From Branchiostoma floridae (taxonomy: Eukaryota; Chordata; Leptocardii; Amphioxiformes; Branchiostomatidae): a DNA stretch of 64,000 bases. A model generated the notes under the pieces. The model searched no databases. It was not told where the DNA came from and worked only from the letters and a program-made list of their open reading frames with translations. Of the stretch, positions 23,501-34,853 are shown in pieces. The number at the start of each line of letters is the position of its first letter. Within the stretch, counting starts at the first letter, position 1. A program made the translations under genes and the position numbers. The DNA is taken from contig NC_049995.1 of the NCBI RefSeq assembly GCF_000003815.2, forward strand, positions 6,618,342-6,682,341. Reading direction: 5' to 3'.

Positions 23501-25432
23501 CACAGTAGCAGATACTTTTGGTCATTTTATCAAAGCAAAAACTAAACTAACACTATATAATGTGAAATATTTTTAAAAAGTTGGAGCACTGTTACCATCA
23601 GATATGCTTTATGAGCATTTGTTTTTGTCATTTAATCATCAGATATTGTCAGTTCAGTCTTTGTTTTGGAAATTCCAAATGCCGTTTGTCCTCCCCAAAA
23701 GTAAACCTGACTTGACAACACCCCCAAAAGGGCGGAGTCTGCACTGCCAGCAGGCTGGTGCCAGAGACTGTCCAGTGCAGTGGGCGGAGTCAAGTCTCTT
23801 TAGCCTCTAAAAAGTTTTGCCGACAGCACGGCCCCAGTGCAGTGGGAGGAGCATTGTGCATACAAACCGTGGGAATGAATTTTCCTGGAGGGACCCGCCT
23901 CTTAGATGAATACATTAAACCATATTTGGTGTGTCTCAAAGGAACGTGTTTTCTTTCTATCTTTTGGTAGTGCCTGCAGAGGAATCAGCAATACGATATG
24001 ACATGTAGGGGGAGGTGTAAAATGTAAAGTGTGTTCTGTGTTCTTTCTCTCACTAAATTTCTGGAATTGATTTACAAGAGAGGTAGAGTGGCTTACATTG
24101 ATAAACATGTTTTGGCAGTGTGATGTAGCCATTCTTTTTTCAAGTAGTGTAAACATTGTTCCCACTGCCATGAAATTGAATACAGTATTCTGAACATTGT
24201 ATGGAAATGGAGGAACATTGAGGAAGTCTAAGCAAATTTGGAAATGTATGCAGAAATGATTACAGACTTTTGAAATTAATTCTTATCTTTGATTTGACTC
24301 TCAAGTAACTTTTAGTAAAATGATGTTACTTACCTGTTTCTAGGTTTACCTGTTAATTTTTTGTTTCTATGTATGAGTTAAGATATCTTGTGACAAGGTC
24401 CTTTGTAAGGGTAACACAGTGACAAGATGCAAAAGTATAAGAATTACCCATCAAGAATACATAGTGAGAAAACAACAATTTTCCTTTTATAGGTCCCTAA
24501 GAATTGCCCATTTCAATTTTATATTTCCAAAAGCTCCATACCGTGGAAGGGGGGGAAACCCCCTTCCACACCATCCCCCCCTCGGTCGCTTCGCGCCCTC
24601 GAGCTTGGTCGCTTCGCTCCCTCGCCTGTACCACTACGCTCAAATTTCATCCTAGCTAGAACCCTGTCTTCCTCCCTTTAACATGTCCACAAACTCTTTA
24701 AAAAACTACTAAGTAGAAGAAACCAGCTTCTGGGGTAGTTTCAGACTTGAAACCTCAAGAAATGCATGTTCAAGAACCCAAAACACTTGGAGAAGAGTGA
24801 GGGTGACAACGGTTGAAAACTCAAGCCATTGCAGAGGCATATTGCAGTAGAATTACACATGCTTATTTCATCATGCTTCCATTGCGAATTACGCCTTTAA
24901 CTTTGACAGAAGTTCAGAAATGTCTATTGTCAAACTAAAATAATGATGTGAAACTGGACTGTAACAAGATTGTATGTAGTGGTTGGAGCATTTGAAACTT
25001 GCGTAATTACTTACTGGTTGTTTGCAATGAAATTCATATCTTTATTAAAAGGAAGCAATTTGACTGTATGTTTTCTTGCTTTGTCCTTAGTACTAAACAA
25101 AATGTTCAACTTCCTTACAGTCGTACCGTCCGCGAGGCGGCGGTGGTGGCGACTCCTCACACACCAACGAGACTGAGGAGGAACAGGAAGAGAGACGGCT
25201 GAACAAGCGCACCACACAGATGCTCCACGTCATGGACCGTACCATGGGCAGCGCTGGGTCCATCACTTTCTTCGAGATGACGAAAAAACACACCCGGAAA
25301 CAGGCCGCGTCCAAATTCTACACTCTGCTGGTCCTGAAGAAACAAACCGCCATCGAAGTCGAACAGAAAGAACATTTCAGCGATATCCTTATCACGAAGG
25401 GACCAAAGTTTAACAGTTTAGTCGGGGCGTAG
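14598..25432 (+). CDS. RAD21: RAD21/SCC1 cohesin kleisin subunit
   Basis: Thirteen coding exons: 14598-14741, 15531-15760, 16227-16330, 16842-17048, 17468-17584, 17920-18045, 18368-18388, 19513-19739, 20414-20537, 21171-21337, 21891-21935, 22678-22785, 25121-25432. All have GT-AG sites and join in phase to 643 residues (human 631). The N-terminal domain opens [20 protein letters not shown] and binds SMC3. The middle carries the STAG-binding [15 protein letters not shown] segment. The C-terminal winged helix (about 570-643, [10 protein letters not shown] to [12 protein letters not shown]) binds SMC1. The protein closes the cohesin ring in sister-chromatid cohesion, DNA repair and loop extrusion. 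EMLR at residue 171 aligns with the human separase site at Arg172; EMGR at 429 is a candidate second site. An acidic run (six Asp) lies in exon 10. Introns contain transposons and copied exon ends. The 5' UTR exon was not identified. Confidence 0.97.
15068..15401. mobile_element. Small transposon with CAGGGTTCTAG ends and 5-bp target duplication
   Basis: The 334-bp element begins CAGGGTTCTAG and ends CTAGAACCCTG. It is flanked by CTGTA at 15063-15067 and 15402-15406. The interior repeats the AGCGTAGTGG motif in both directions and codes for nothing. It shares ends with 22927-24666. CAGGG ends fit the hAT group, some branches of which make 5-bp duplications; the assignment is tentative. Confidence 0.88.
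16779..16812. mobile_element. MITE terminus close to the RAD21 exon 5 acceptor
   Basis: The sequence matches the inverse of the GCCAAAAAGCAGTTACTCAA family terminus. It ends about 30 bases before exon 5, so the branch-point region may derive from transposon sequence. Confidence 0.65.
16842..17048 (+). CDS. RAD21: RAD21 exon 5, with the first candidate separase site
   Basis: This exon (phase 1 in, phase 1 out) encodes [23 protein letters not shown] followed by Asp matches the separase rule of Glu two or three residues before the scissile Arg. It sits at residues 168-171, one position from human Arg172. A MITE fragment ends about 30 bases before its acceptor. Confidence 0.9.
18368..18388 (+). 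CDS. RAD21: RAD21 microexon of 21 nt
   Basis: A TTGTTCAG acceptor and a GTAAAG donor enclose 21 bases that complete a Gly codon and add PAPAVA. It is phase 1 on both sides, so inclusion or skipping keeps the frame. The human protein has no clear counterpart, and the exon may be alternative. Confidence 0.6.
18730..19421. mobile_element. MITE with inverted ends around an A/T-only core, in a RAD21 intron
   Basis: TGCCAAAAAGCAGTTAC at the left is matched inverted by AGTAACTGCTTTTTGGCG at the right, with TA on either side. The core includes the A/T-only stretch 18993-19241. No coding sequence was seen. It belongs to the same family as 54514-54653, which is only 140 bp long. Confidence 0.75.
18993..19241. 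repeat. 249-bp stretch of pure A and T
   Basis: Every base from 18993 to 19241 is A or T, and only one C occurs up to 19293. There is no simple period. It is either an extreme low-complexity core of the surrounding MITE or an artefact of assembly or polishing. Confidence 0.9.
19513..19739 (+). CDS. RAD21: RAD21 exon 8, STAG-binding region
   Basis: The exon enters at phase 1, exits at phase 0 and encodes a basic KKRKL stretch followed by [19 protein letters not shown], the most conserved central part of RAD21. Its last 59 bases plus the donor are copied three more times in the following intron. Confidence 0.95.
19873..20215 (+). repeat. Three intronic copies of the RAD21 exon 8 end and donor
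   Basis: Copy 2 (exonic part 19873-19931) matches the real exon end at 58 of 59 bases and keeps GTAAGT at 19932. Copy 3 has a donor at 20044 and copy 4 at 20209, with shorter exon matches. Flanking intron sequence is also partly repeated after copies 1 and 4, so these are tandem duplications spanning the boundary. No copy has a fitting in-frame acceptor. Confidence 0.9.
20414..20537 (+). CDS. RAD21: RAD21 exon 9, with the second candidate separase site
   Basis: This exon encodes [11 protein letters not shown], which matches human LVPEDLRK, and then [12 protein letters not shown] at residues 426-429 fits an ExxR separase motif and is the ExGR form known from REC8 and fungal kleisins. It occupies roughly the place of human Arg450. 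Confidence 0.85.
20748..21065 (+). repeat. Tandem intronic duplication (two units of about 110 bp)
   Basis: The segments near 20770-20880 and 20960-21065 share a long diverged similarity (AAATCTTTGTAAG, TTTGGAAATGTT, CATTCCC, AACATGTT). It lies in the RAD21 intron before exon 10. Confidence 0.75.
21891..21935 (+). CDS. RAD21: RAD21 45-nt exon (basic linker)
   Basis: CCCCAG and GTAGAC sites enclose 15 codons, [15 protein letters not shown], phase 0 at both ends. The basic, Ser-rich content suggests a disordered linker, and the symmetric phase permits skipping. Confidence 0.7.
22927..24666. mobile_element. Transposon of 1.74 kb with CAGGGTTCTAGCTAG ends and TCTTC target duplication
   Basis: The inverted ends CAGGGTTCTAGCTAG and CTAGCTAGAACCCTG are flanked by TCTTC at 22922-22926 and 24667-24671. 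The interior near both ends carries CGCTACGCT-type motifs like the small relative at 15068-15401. No transposase ORF was recognised, so it is non-autonomous. It lies in the last RAD21 intron. Confidence 0.88.
25121..25432 (+). CDS. RAD21: RAD21 last exon, winged-helix domain
   Basis: TTACAG precedes a phase-0 exon that starts with a Gly-rich [10 protein letters not shown] stretch, continues into [13 protein letters not shown] and ends with the winged-helix fold that contacts SMC1. The stop TAG is at 25430-25432. A weak C-terminal extension FNSLVGA replaces human FHII. Confidence 0.96.
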   Translation, partial: SYRPRGGGGGDSSHTNETEEEQEERRLNKRTTQMLHVMDRTMGSAGSITFFEMTKKHTRKQAASKFYTLLVLKKQTAIEVEQKEHFSDILITKGPKFNSLVGA

Positions 25433-25642
25433 TTATCGTTACAAGAGTTTTAGAGAGTTATCGTGTATGTAGCTGTATTTTATTCAATTCCTTTTGGTTA
25501 CAGTTGTTGGATACGTAAGTAAATGTAGTCATTATTCGTGTCAGTCCCATAGTCTTTCTCTATTTTGTAACTGTGTGACATGTACTTACCTAGATGGGTT
25601 TTTTGTCTTTTTTCAAATCCTGATTTTAATTTTTGGGTAGCT

Positions 25643-25648
25643 AATAAA
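25643..25648 (+). promoter_or_regulatory. Candidate RAD21 poly(A) signal
   Basis: AATAAA, 211 bases after the stop. A second AATAAA at 26763-26768 could serve a longer 3' UTR. Confidence 0.5.
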
Positions 25649-27572
25649 ATGAAAGGGTCCAAAGTTGTTCGAATTGTAGACGTCAAGCAATTTCTGTGTA
25701 CCCGTTTTGTATTGTATAGATAAATATGTAACTTGGTAACATTTATTTAAAAGATATTTTGTCCTAAAAATATCACCAAAAAATATCAGCGCTTTAGTTT
25801 TCTATTGTAGGGCAGTGTATTTGGCACACATCTTAGTTTGTTTAGGACTCCCATGTTATGGTTAGAAAAAGGGGAAAACAATGTTATTTAAGTTCTTCAC
25901 AATAGACTCGTGGGTATAGTGGAGACATGGCAAATGTTCTTCGTTTTTGGCCATCTTTTTTAAGCTTCCTCCAAGGGACTCAACACTTATTAATGTAAAT
26001 TTGCTTATTCTTACTGTGGGTTTTTTTTCTGTAGGGGGAAAAGTAGGTTTTTGCAGTGTTTTTTCAATTCCTGGTTGATACAATTCTGTTGTACACCGTA
26101 GCCATACATTGGAAATACATATCTAGTATCTACAATGTCAGGAAGTCAAACAACTCACTGCAAAAACTACAAAACTAAAACCGGTACCATTGGAAAAGTT
26201 AAGGTTTACCGTATTTGGCAGGGGGAGGAGGTATGCTTCTTACAAAAGAAAAAAAAGACTTAACTCGAGACTTCCTTGTATACTACAATGTCTTAATCAG
26301 CTTAAATTGGGTCTTGTACAGTAAGGATTTGTAGATGCCTATACTAGAATATAAAGGGTAGAAGTAGATATTGTAAATATGTTTCTGGAAACCTCCTATC
26401 TGAGCCTTGTCATAGATTATGTAACCTAGCCCCAGATTTTTTTTGTCTCACCCAGTGTAATTTGACCTATTTTTAATTATTTTCAATTAAAATAAGAGTG
26501 ACATTTATTGCCTGTCAAAATTTTGCATGAGCGACACTAAAGATTTGGTAAAATTACGGTGCTTGGCAAAATCTTGATACATTTGAAGTCAACTTTTTTT
26601 CCTCTTCATTCAAGACTAGTTTGGCTTTTCACAATCCCAGGTATAAATACAGAATACTAGTAAAACAATTCATTATTCAGTGTAAACATCAATACATACT
26701 CAAGGTAGACACATTGTTAGACCCATGTATTCAGTTCTACTATGGAGGTTTTTACATTTTGTAATAAAACAGCTCTTTCTATGTGAATATACTCTTCTGT
26801 TGAGTCATGATTCAACATACTGGCTTAATGCAGTGATGAAGGTTGGTGTGTCTGACTTGATAGTGCTAGTGCTAGCTAATATATAGATGGATGACGCAAG
26901 CCTTCTTCGAGTTCCCACATTTATTAAAATCAGGTATTTGTTGCGAAAACGCTATTCAGCCATATGTCAATTCCCCCAAAAAAGCCATTCAAGGGAGGTG
27001 CTAGTATTGCACATTGCCTTGAATTAATAGTCATGCCTTACCAAATTCTCATAACTTCTACATTTGTACTTCCATTTCACTCGTTCAAAGCAGAAATGCA
27101 GACGGTGGGTAGTTTTGTTTCCATCTATTTATAATTATAGTAGTAATTATATAGATAACAATTGTCATCAAATCTGATAGAAATCGATGAAAAATGTACC
27201 AGTTTGTAAGAGCAGGTAAATCACTTCAGCAACAGCTAGGTTTTAAGTCCACTACCAAACATGCCAGTTGGTGCGGTGATGAAGGTTAGACATCCAGGTA
27301 ATTAAGATACAACAAAAAGCAGTTACTCAAGCAACAGGATATGATTTTGGAAACGGTCAGACATTTCAGACAACCATCTGGTGTCTTCTGTCCAGTGTCA
27401 AACTTTGATGCAGTAACTGGCAAGAGGACAGTACAGACGAGACAGCAGGAATGGGCTATGAATGGTGTTGGCACAACGGTTGGCTACAGACAAATATAAA
27501 GAAAAGCAATGATGGACTGATGTGCAAACAGTACAGATTAGACAGTCCACCACTCAGATAACAGTACTAGTA
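25649..27572. other. Convergent intergenic stretch between RAD21 and KLHDC9-like
   Basis: Mostly 3' UTR and intergenic sequence. It holds a second AATAAA for RAD21 (26763), a minus-strand AATAAA (26920-26925) that could end the KLHDC9-like transcript, and a MITE fragment at about 27314-27365. No other gene was seen. Confidence 0.5.
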
Positions 27573-30333
27573 CTAGTATGAATAAGTTAAGCTTATCTGC
27601 AATGCATAGATATCACCACATGGAGTTTTAGCATCCGGACCTACACCCCCAACCACTAGCATCTGTCCATTCATAATGCAGGTCACATGGCCGGATCGCT
27701 TCAGCGAATTTTTCTCGTTCCATGACTTTAAGTGGTACCAGGCGCCGTGCTTTCCCCCAACGTCAAAAAGGAAGATGTCGTCGCATACGGTATCCCTCGC
27801 ACGAGCGAAGCATTCGCCTCCGTAGAACACGACGTATCGACCAATGGTAGTGGCTGTGTGGTGGTGGATTCCTTTGGGCGCCTGTTTTTTTGCTACGCCC
27901 TGTTCCACCAGTTTGGTGAAGCCGGCCTCCAAATCTGAACATCTGGCCTCTTCAACCTGCAACGATACAAAAAGAGCCAAACTTGGGAACTTATCTATTC
28001 AATGTCCATGGTTACTCAATTGGTGCTATTATTGTCTGGCTGAAAAATAGTAACAAGCAACTAGGGACATTGGAGATATGTTATATATAACCTCCTTGGT
28101 TCAACCAAACATATGTCTGGAGAAAAATGCTTGTGAAATTAAGATAAACTTGTAGCACTCACTTCAATTTTAAAATTGTTTCAATCACTTATTAAGTAAT
28201 GATTATCCACATATAAATCTAGTTTCACAGCATCTGATGTTTTTTTTTTAAATCTTGTAACACAATTTTTCAAGCTTTCAAAACAAGTATCTTTTATATC
28301 ATACGTACAGATACCATGTAGTTTTCAATATTTTACATTTCAGATATGTTTCCTCTTTCATATTGTATGATTGTATTATGACAATAGGAGAAATATTATC
28401 ATATACTTTTCACATCTATTATGATCATACTGTATGCCTACCTGGATTTTGCTGGGTTTCCAAGTTCCAATGATTTCGTAGTCCCCCGAGTCCCTTCCCC
28501 CAAACACCATCAGGGCACAGGTCTTCTCCCCGGGAACCTTGATCACGCTGGCCGTGTGGCCCGATCGTGACGAGGCATGATATGCGGCCTCCCCGTACTC
28601 ATACCGTCCTTTCTCCACATCCACCTGGAGTCAGAAGAGACAGAGTAAGGAGGTCACTGTCGGTTTCAGGACCGGTCGTATGGAACAACATCACAGAGGC
28701 TGCAAGACACGCTTCATCTCTGAGGTCTTTTAGAGATAGCATATGACAGCATATTTGATAGCATATTTCGTCTTTGTATGTGGACTGGTTTGGAGTAGGA
28801 TTGTGATTATGATTTTTTGGATAGTTAGTTAAATGTAAAGTATTTTTTGTTCAATTTTCTATCAATCTACTTATGTTCCCATGACCACCTACCCCCTCTT
28901 GGAAGAGCAGCTTTGGCAGACAAGGCCATCCAGTCAAAGTAAAGGTTATGTATTATGCATTCATGTCATACCTGGGCTGCAATAACATTCGATACTGATG
29001 TCTTGGACTGGGTGATAAAAAGCTGTATCACACAGACTTCGAAGTTTTACAACACAGGCTTCCATCGAATAATTTGAACATAATCTGTGTAAGCCAAGTG
29101 AGGCGCGGTCGAAAATTCAAATACCTGAAACAACTGGAGGTTTGAACATTGCTGTTGTAACAATTTTTGTTGAGGGCACCAACTTTTCTCAACTTCTGGC
29201 GCATCTTGCATCGAGACAGGTGGGTAGGACATAAATGAAACACAACACGGTGTATTCTATATGTATGTAAATGTACCTTTAGGTGGAACACGCTTCCAAA
29301 CCGTCGCTGCATTCTCACGCCCCCCTCCCGACCAACGACGATCATCTCCGTCTCTGACAGTTTGGTGCATGTGTGACTGCTGAGGCCGACTGGCGGGTCG
29401 TTTGCAGGGCCAGGTCGGAGGTCAGACCACGAGAAGGATTCCGTGTCGAGTAGCGACACGGCGGACGTTCGCTGTTTGCCGTCCCAGCCACCGACCACGC
29501 AGACGTAGCGATCCAAGATGGCGACTGCAGTGTGGTGGCTTCTGGCTGGACCTTCAGTTTTACATCTGAGCAACACAAGAATATTTTTAATATCATCAAT
29601 AGATTCAATACAAAATGTTAAGTCTGCTGAATTGTTTATGACAGAAGACAAAAACATAAGGTAAACTTTGTTACCAGGAAATCTGAATTTGCCTTTTCAT
29701 TGCATCATTGAATAGAAGAAATGTTCTATTATCCATTTTGTATTTATGTCTGTATGTTGACATTGTGTTGTTGTAATACAGACCACTTGTCTAAAAAGAC
29801 CACTTTACACTGGTCCCCAGGGTGGTCTTCTTAGACAAGTTTGACTGTACTCTGGTTTTCTCATAGAGTTCGTCAGGCCAGGTAACGTTAGGAACGGTTG
29901 GTTCCATTTTAGGCCAGGACCCCAATTTTACACCACTTCCGAAAGAGGAAAGCAATCCCTTACTTGATCGAACTCAGGCCCACAGATCTGTGAAATTTGA
30001 TCCAGATGGCCAAGCACTGGTAAACGGATCCGCAATGGAGACATGTTGATTTACATCTATGTTTGGAGTAGAAGGCTGCATACATATTGCAATGGGCTCC
30101 TTGCCTAAAATAAAATTAAAAAAAAGTTTTTACCTGACTTTCTCCCAACCTGCTACTGGATCAAAGACCACGACGTCGTTCAGAGGTTCCTTGGACTGCG
30201 CCACTGTAGTGCCGCCAAAAATGACCAGCTTGCCTCGCACCACGCTGCATGTGTGCGACACCCGGGCCGCTAGGGGGCAGCTCGACACCTGCTGCCAACT
30301 CCACGGTAGACTGCTCCCTCGATCTCCGCTCAT
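27573..30333 (-). CDS. KLHDC9: Kelch-domain protein, KLHDC9-like
   Basis: Four exons, 30333-30134, 29565-29277, 28624-28442 and 27956-27573, join in phase to 351 residues (human KLHDC9 349). The start is ATG at 30333; an upstream in-frame GTG is not needed. Kelch-type blades are visible as VSHTCSVVRGKLVIFGG, SHHTAVAILDRYVCVVGGWDG, GLSSHTCTKLSE with VVGREGG, SRSGHTASV with LMVFGG, HHTATT with YVVFYGGECFARARD, and SGHVTCIMNG with MLVVGG. Human KLHDC9 has the same order, including GLSSHTCTRISD, SRSGHCA and FGGETLTRARDTICND. It is predicted to form a six-bladed beta-propeller for protein binding. Function is poorly known; the human protein is reported to bind cyclin A1. The last exon ends in ISLTYSY, unlike human. 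Confidence 0.95.
29777..29849. mobile_element. Tiny Tc1/mariner-like MITE
   Basis: TACAG...CTTGTCTAAAAAGACCAC at the left is inverted as GTGGTCTTCTTAGACAAG...CTGTA at the right, with TA at both outer edges. The whole element is about 73 bp. It lies in the first intron of the KLHDC9-like gene. Confidence 0.65.
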
Positions 30334-31191
30334 TTTCTCACCAAAGAACGTCACAAATACGCCCGAGAATTGGTTCGTAGATCTAGAAGGACGTCATGTA
30401 ACTGACGACGTTTTTGTTTCTTGGAGTGTCGTCCGGCATAGTCCTGTCGTCCGCATCTTCTGGCGGGCATTCACCTGTTTTTACCAACAAACCGACGCCA
30501 TTTTAGAACTTCACAGGACGTGACCGTACAAAAGCGCTCTCTTGCGAGATATAGTAAAACTGCATCAGTATACACTGGAGGAAGACGGCCAGGAAACCAG
30601 TGTTCTGTATATTCTTCTCCCCTTCGCCTTTCCTTTCTTTCTTACTTACGGTACAACTTTACTCCTCCCTTCCATTTTCTTCTTTCTTGCTTGCTGCTGC
30701 CTTAAATTGGTACTTTTTTTTTTTAAGTTCTAACAGAAAGCACCAAGGAGGTTGAAAGGACTGAAAGCACTAACGTTTAATATGACCCACTATCTCGAGC
30801 ACGACTTCTCCGAATATCAAAGAAGCTTATTGTAAAGGAACGAAAACAATTAAACTATAGACATAAGAATGGAAAGAGGAGGGGCACATAAACAAGAAGA
30901 CATACCAAAATACCAGAATTATCTCACGTTGGTTCCTAGAAATGTAAAGAATATCAGATCCAGATGCTACGGAGGAGCGCAGCCTCGTTTTGGTGCACCG
31001 CCAGACGAAAGTCAACACTGCCACGTCGACGTCGCAGACTCCGAAACTAGCCGCTCGTAGAAAATCAAACTGGACCCGCTAGATTCACGGTGAGTTTAAT
31101 CATATACAACGTAGTTTGACTTTTGGACAGCTGATGCAATGTCGGACTTTGTCTGAAACTTGTGTGCTCAAAATATGATGAAGTATTCAGC

Positions 31192-31540
31192 TGTAACAGT
31201 GGGGTTCTAGCGCTGCCAAACTGACCACGCCAACAGCTCTTGAGCTTTTGGTGTTGTGGTTAGCACGTTGGATTTGTGATCCGGCTGCCCGGGTTCGGCG
31301 CGGGTTCGAATCCCGGGAGTCGGGGTGTTGTTTCTTTCTGTTCTTACTCGCCCCTCTGAATTTCTACAATGGTTCCCACGCCGGCCCTGTGAGTAACAGG
31401 CTAGTATGTGCCACACAGGGATGTCGATCTCGGAGATTCGAGGACGAATCTTGAAAAGAAAAGGGGGAGTAGTGTAACAGTGGGGTTCTAGCGCTGCCAA
31501 ACTGACCACGCCAACAGCTCTTGAGCTTTTGGTGTTGTGA
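31192..31540 (+). mobile_element. tRNA-derived SINE followed by a partial second copy
   Basis: An A-box-like TGGTTAGCACGTTGG and a B box GGTTCGAATCC lie at about 31258-31310. The head begins TGTAACAGTGGGGTTC at 31192, and the same head of about 65 bases recurs at 31473-31540. This gives a full monomer plus a truncated one. A related SINE lies at 58303-58661. The acceptor stem does not pair, so it is not a working tRNA. Confidence 0.75.
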
Positions 31541-32849
31541 TTAATTGACAGACTGTCAAGTATGGTATGTGACCATATGTCAACTGACTGACGTGACAGA
31601 ATATCGATGGACTGATAACAGGGATAGGGGGTGGTGGGAAATCCAAACGTTACAAAAGTTATGATAAATTTTAGGGGGGATTTAAGTTGTTAGAGGAAAA
31701 TATTCGAATTATTGGAAATATCAATAAAGTGAATAGGACCCATTGGGAATTAGACACGTCTGGGCGAAATGCATCGTGGGTGTATTTAAAACTCGGAAGG
31801 GAAGGGCATGTATTTGCCTATTGAACTTGGTGAAAGCCCCTTGGTTTTATTTTGTTGACGCTGAAGTAACTGAATATCTCTTGATTCCTAGAAGGGTAGG
31901 CGCTCATGCATACGAGTTCCTAGATTCCAGGACGGCTGCCATGGTAACGTAAAGCGGGGTAGAGGCCACTAGAGGGACATACAGATCCATAATCTAGTTC
32001 AAGGGCACGAAAATACTTCCACGTTCGGGGTTTAAAAAAAATAGGTCAAACCAGCGCCGACTGGCGATTCAGTGCCAGAAAAGCATTTGGCCTGGCCTTT
32101 TCTTCAAATTCTTGGGATATACAAGGTGATCAAAACTATATTTTACCGTAGAATTGTATGCTGTAAAACAAAAAGGAGAATTTTCGCAGTTGCTTTGACA
32201 TTATGTTCGTGGCTCTAGATCTTCCTAAGGCCGGTCGAAAAAAAAATTATGAAAGGAAAAGGTCACCGTGATTTTCCCACCAACCTCTGCTTGGAGAGTA
32301 CGTCCGCCCTACCCTGTAACGTTAGCCCTACTTTCAACCATGAACTGAAAACCATCGCCGAACACTCAATTTTCTTTCTACCACGAGATTTAATTCCCTG
32401 TTCTACGTTTTGGTATTCTTATTCCAGCTGAATACAGACCATACATGATACAAGTCGATGACAATACAAACCCACTGTCTTGACTTACTTGACCCACTGT
32501 CAATCATAATTATTAATCAACCAATCAGAATGACGGCTTTGGATGGAGATACGGTCTCGGTGAAATGACTCGAATATAATCTGTCTACAGTTGACGCTGA
32601 CGCCTTTCTTTTGCCTTGTCTGGGGGCCTGCCTGGGGGGTCCCCGTGACAACGCTTTAAATTTAAACTGGATTCAGAAGAACATCTTGTCTATGTAACGT
32701 TATTACGCTGAAATCAAGGAAAAATGTGGTCGCAGTGTTACGCAATATGTGAACAAGACGGCTTTCTCAACGAATTAAGTATCGGGAAGTCAAAAAATGG
32801 AAAAGAGCATACAGACCCTCCCGTGTCTATTGTTGTAGGCTTTTGTTGC

Positions 32850-33350
32850 AATATTCAACGAAACGTGATACAGGTGGTCTGCTTCCTTCTTTTCTCGTAT
32901 AGTAATGACGTCATGGAAAAGTACAGCCTCCCCAGGCCCCACGTGTACACGTGATGACATCATCACGAACACGAACACGTGCACTTGACTTTGATTGGAC
33001 AAATGCTTTAAGAATGTAGCAAGCCACCCATATCCCCCCTATACTCTTAACAAACTGCCTCGCCAAAGTCTACATTAATACAGGGATGTGTTGAATTTAA
33101 TCAAATTGTATTTGATAAAAGATGTGAAAGATTTTCCAGACATGTGTGTTAATCCAAGGAGGTTGATCCTCGGTTGATCCTCCTTGGTTAATCTTAGCAG
33201 GTATTAGTGTTTCATTGTTCGCCGCCCAAAGTGACATTTGATACAGGTGTCTTTGCGACTTCCCTTGTGCCGTCATGGAAAAATACAGCCTGACCAATTT
33301 TTATGTGTTCACGTGATGACGTCGGACTTGCCCACATGTGCACTCGTCTG
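32850..33350 (+). repeat. Local direct duplication, units about 150 bp
   Basis: The segments near 32865-33010 and 33225-33365 share GATACAGGTG, CGTCATGGAAAA-TACAGCCT, CACGTGATGA and CAAA-CGCTTT in the same order. Between them is a fold-back around AATCCAAGGAGG. Confidence 0.75.
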
Positions 33351-34560
33351 AAACAAAACGCTTTCTTTAGTCTTCGGGTGCGGACTTACCTCGTCTCTCG
33401 GCAGTCACTACTACTAAAAGGTAAAAATGTCCCCGTTTTTTCCTCTTTTCTAGTCCGTTTTGTGTCAAACAATTCTCCTTGGGGAGTCTGGGCGCAATCG
33501 GGACCCAAGGGGGGTCAAAAGCTAATATAAAGATTAAAGAGAACGATTTCTTGAACATACAGCACGTACGTCGCAGACATCTATGTTTTGTGTGGTGACT
33601 TTTCGCTCAAGTACCCAATGTAGAAATACTACTGTGAGCTGTCTTTGGCTGCTATTTATTTTTCCATTCGTTTCCGTAACGAATTTTGCCGCTGCCTGTA
33701 CGAAAGTTCTGTTCTATTAGATATAAGTTGTACATTTAATACAGTATATAACGTTACTGTCCTAGCTAGTACTACTAACCTGGTCGCCGGTCTCGTAGCC
33801 CGGATGCCAGACTGTTTCCAGGGCCTTTGCAGCCCAACTCCTCGGCTCTAGGGCCAACGAGCCTCCTATAAAATCTATGTAGCAAGAGTCTCCTGAGATA
33901 GATCCTGATAAATATCATCAATGTCATATTGAGATCTGACCGGGGTCTGGTATCCCAAACCTGAAAAGCTCTTGGGGCACCCGACAACGGCTCACGGCCT
34001 TTTTCTTCTTTCGTTTGGGCTGCCCGCCCTCATCGTTTTGAGGATCGATGTTTTGTAGGAGCCTTTGTAGGAGCGTACACTCCGCTGCTCTTAAGACCAA
34101 GGAGGTTAAAGACCAAGTTTGTAAAGACTAAACGACAAGCGGTGGAGTCTCCACCAGGCCTTCGTACGGGGGTCGTAGATTTTTTTCTCCAGGGTATAAT
34201 AAAAAAAGCCAGCGTAGAGACCAGGCCTATAAAGCTAGCGTTCTTCAACAGTAGGAAATAGTTCGTTTTTTTCTGTGACCGATTTTCGTTGACAAAAAAT
34301 CTATCAAACGAATATTCAGTCAGACAGCTAGTGTCAATATTGCTTTGCATACATTTGATTTGGCGGTAAAATCTATAGTAACAATACTAACATCGCACCT
34401 ATCATTTTCTATTTGCAAGGCAAGAATTTGTATTTTCCAAGGAATGCTATCGTTATTTGACTAATATAGCATTAGACATGATGGAATGGAAAATTTTATA
34501 GGTGCGGCAGACTTGACCGATATTGAATTAGCAATGAATGAATGTCCCGTTGAAAGAAAA

Positions 34561-34853
34561 CCAATCACCAATGAGATTGCCTTTTACATCGATAGCTCTC
34601 AACTCCACCAATCAGATCCTCGCTTACACAGCCTTAGGTATATCACCTCATCCAGTTCACGAATCACCAGCAACCAATCACATCAAGTCTTAGAAACAGC
34701 GTGGCCAAGTTGCTTGGCAACAGCCAATCGGAGGGCTGGATACGTCAGCGATCACGCAGGCGCTGCATGTTGGGGGTCATGACCCTGCGGTCGTTGCGTC
34801 AGTAATTTTCCACACAAGGAATTTTTTATGTGCCAGTTTGTATAAAACCATTC
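34561..34853 (+). promoter_or_regulatory. Candidate PYCR promoter with five CCAAT motifs
   Basis: CCAAT occurs at 34561, 34568, 34608, 34674 and 34723, followed by a CRE-like TACGTCA at 34741 and a TATAAAA at about 34841. The TATA-like box would place the transcription start near 34870, which favours the ATG at 34920. Confidence 0.5.

Larger units (their letters stand above)
30334..34853. other. Divergent interval between KLHDC9-like and PYCR
   Basis: This interval holds the upstream regions of both genes. Recognisable content is a tRNA-headed SINE with a partial second copy (31192-31540), a local duplication (about 32850-33000 and 33220-33350), a fold-back around 33150-33195 and a CCAAT-rich promoter just before PYCR. 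ORFs here match nothing recognised. Confidence 0.5.

Noticed and set aside
31250-31325. tRNA gene
   Set aside because: A and B boxes are present, but the acceptor stem does not pair and the sequence is embedded in a SINE.
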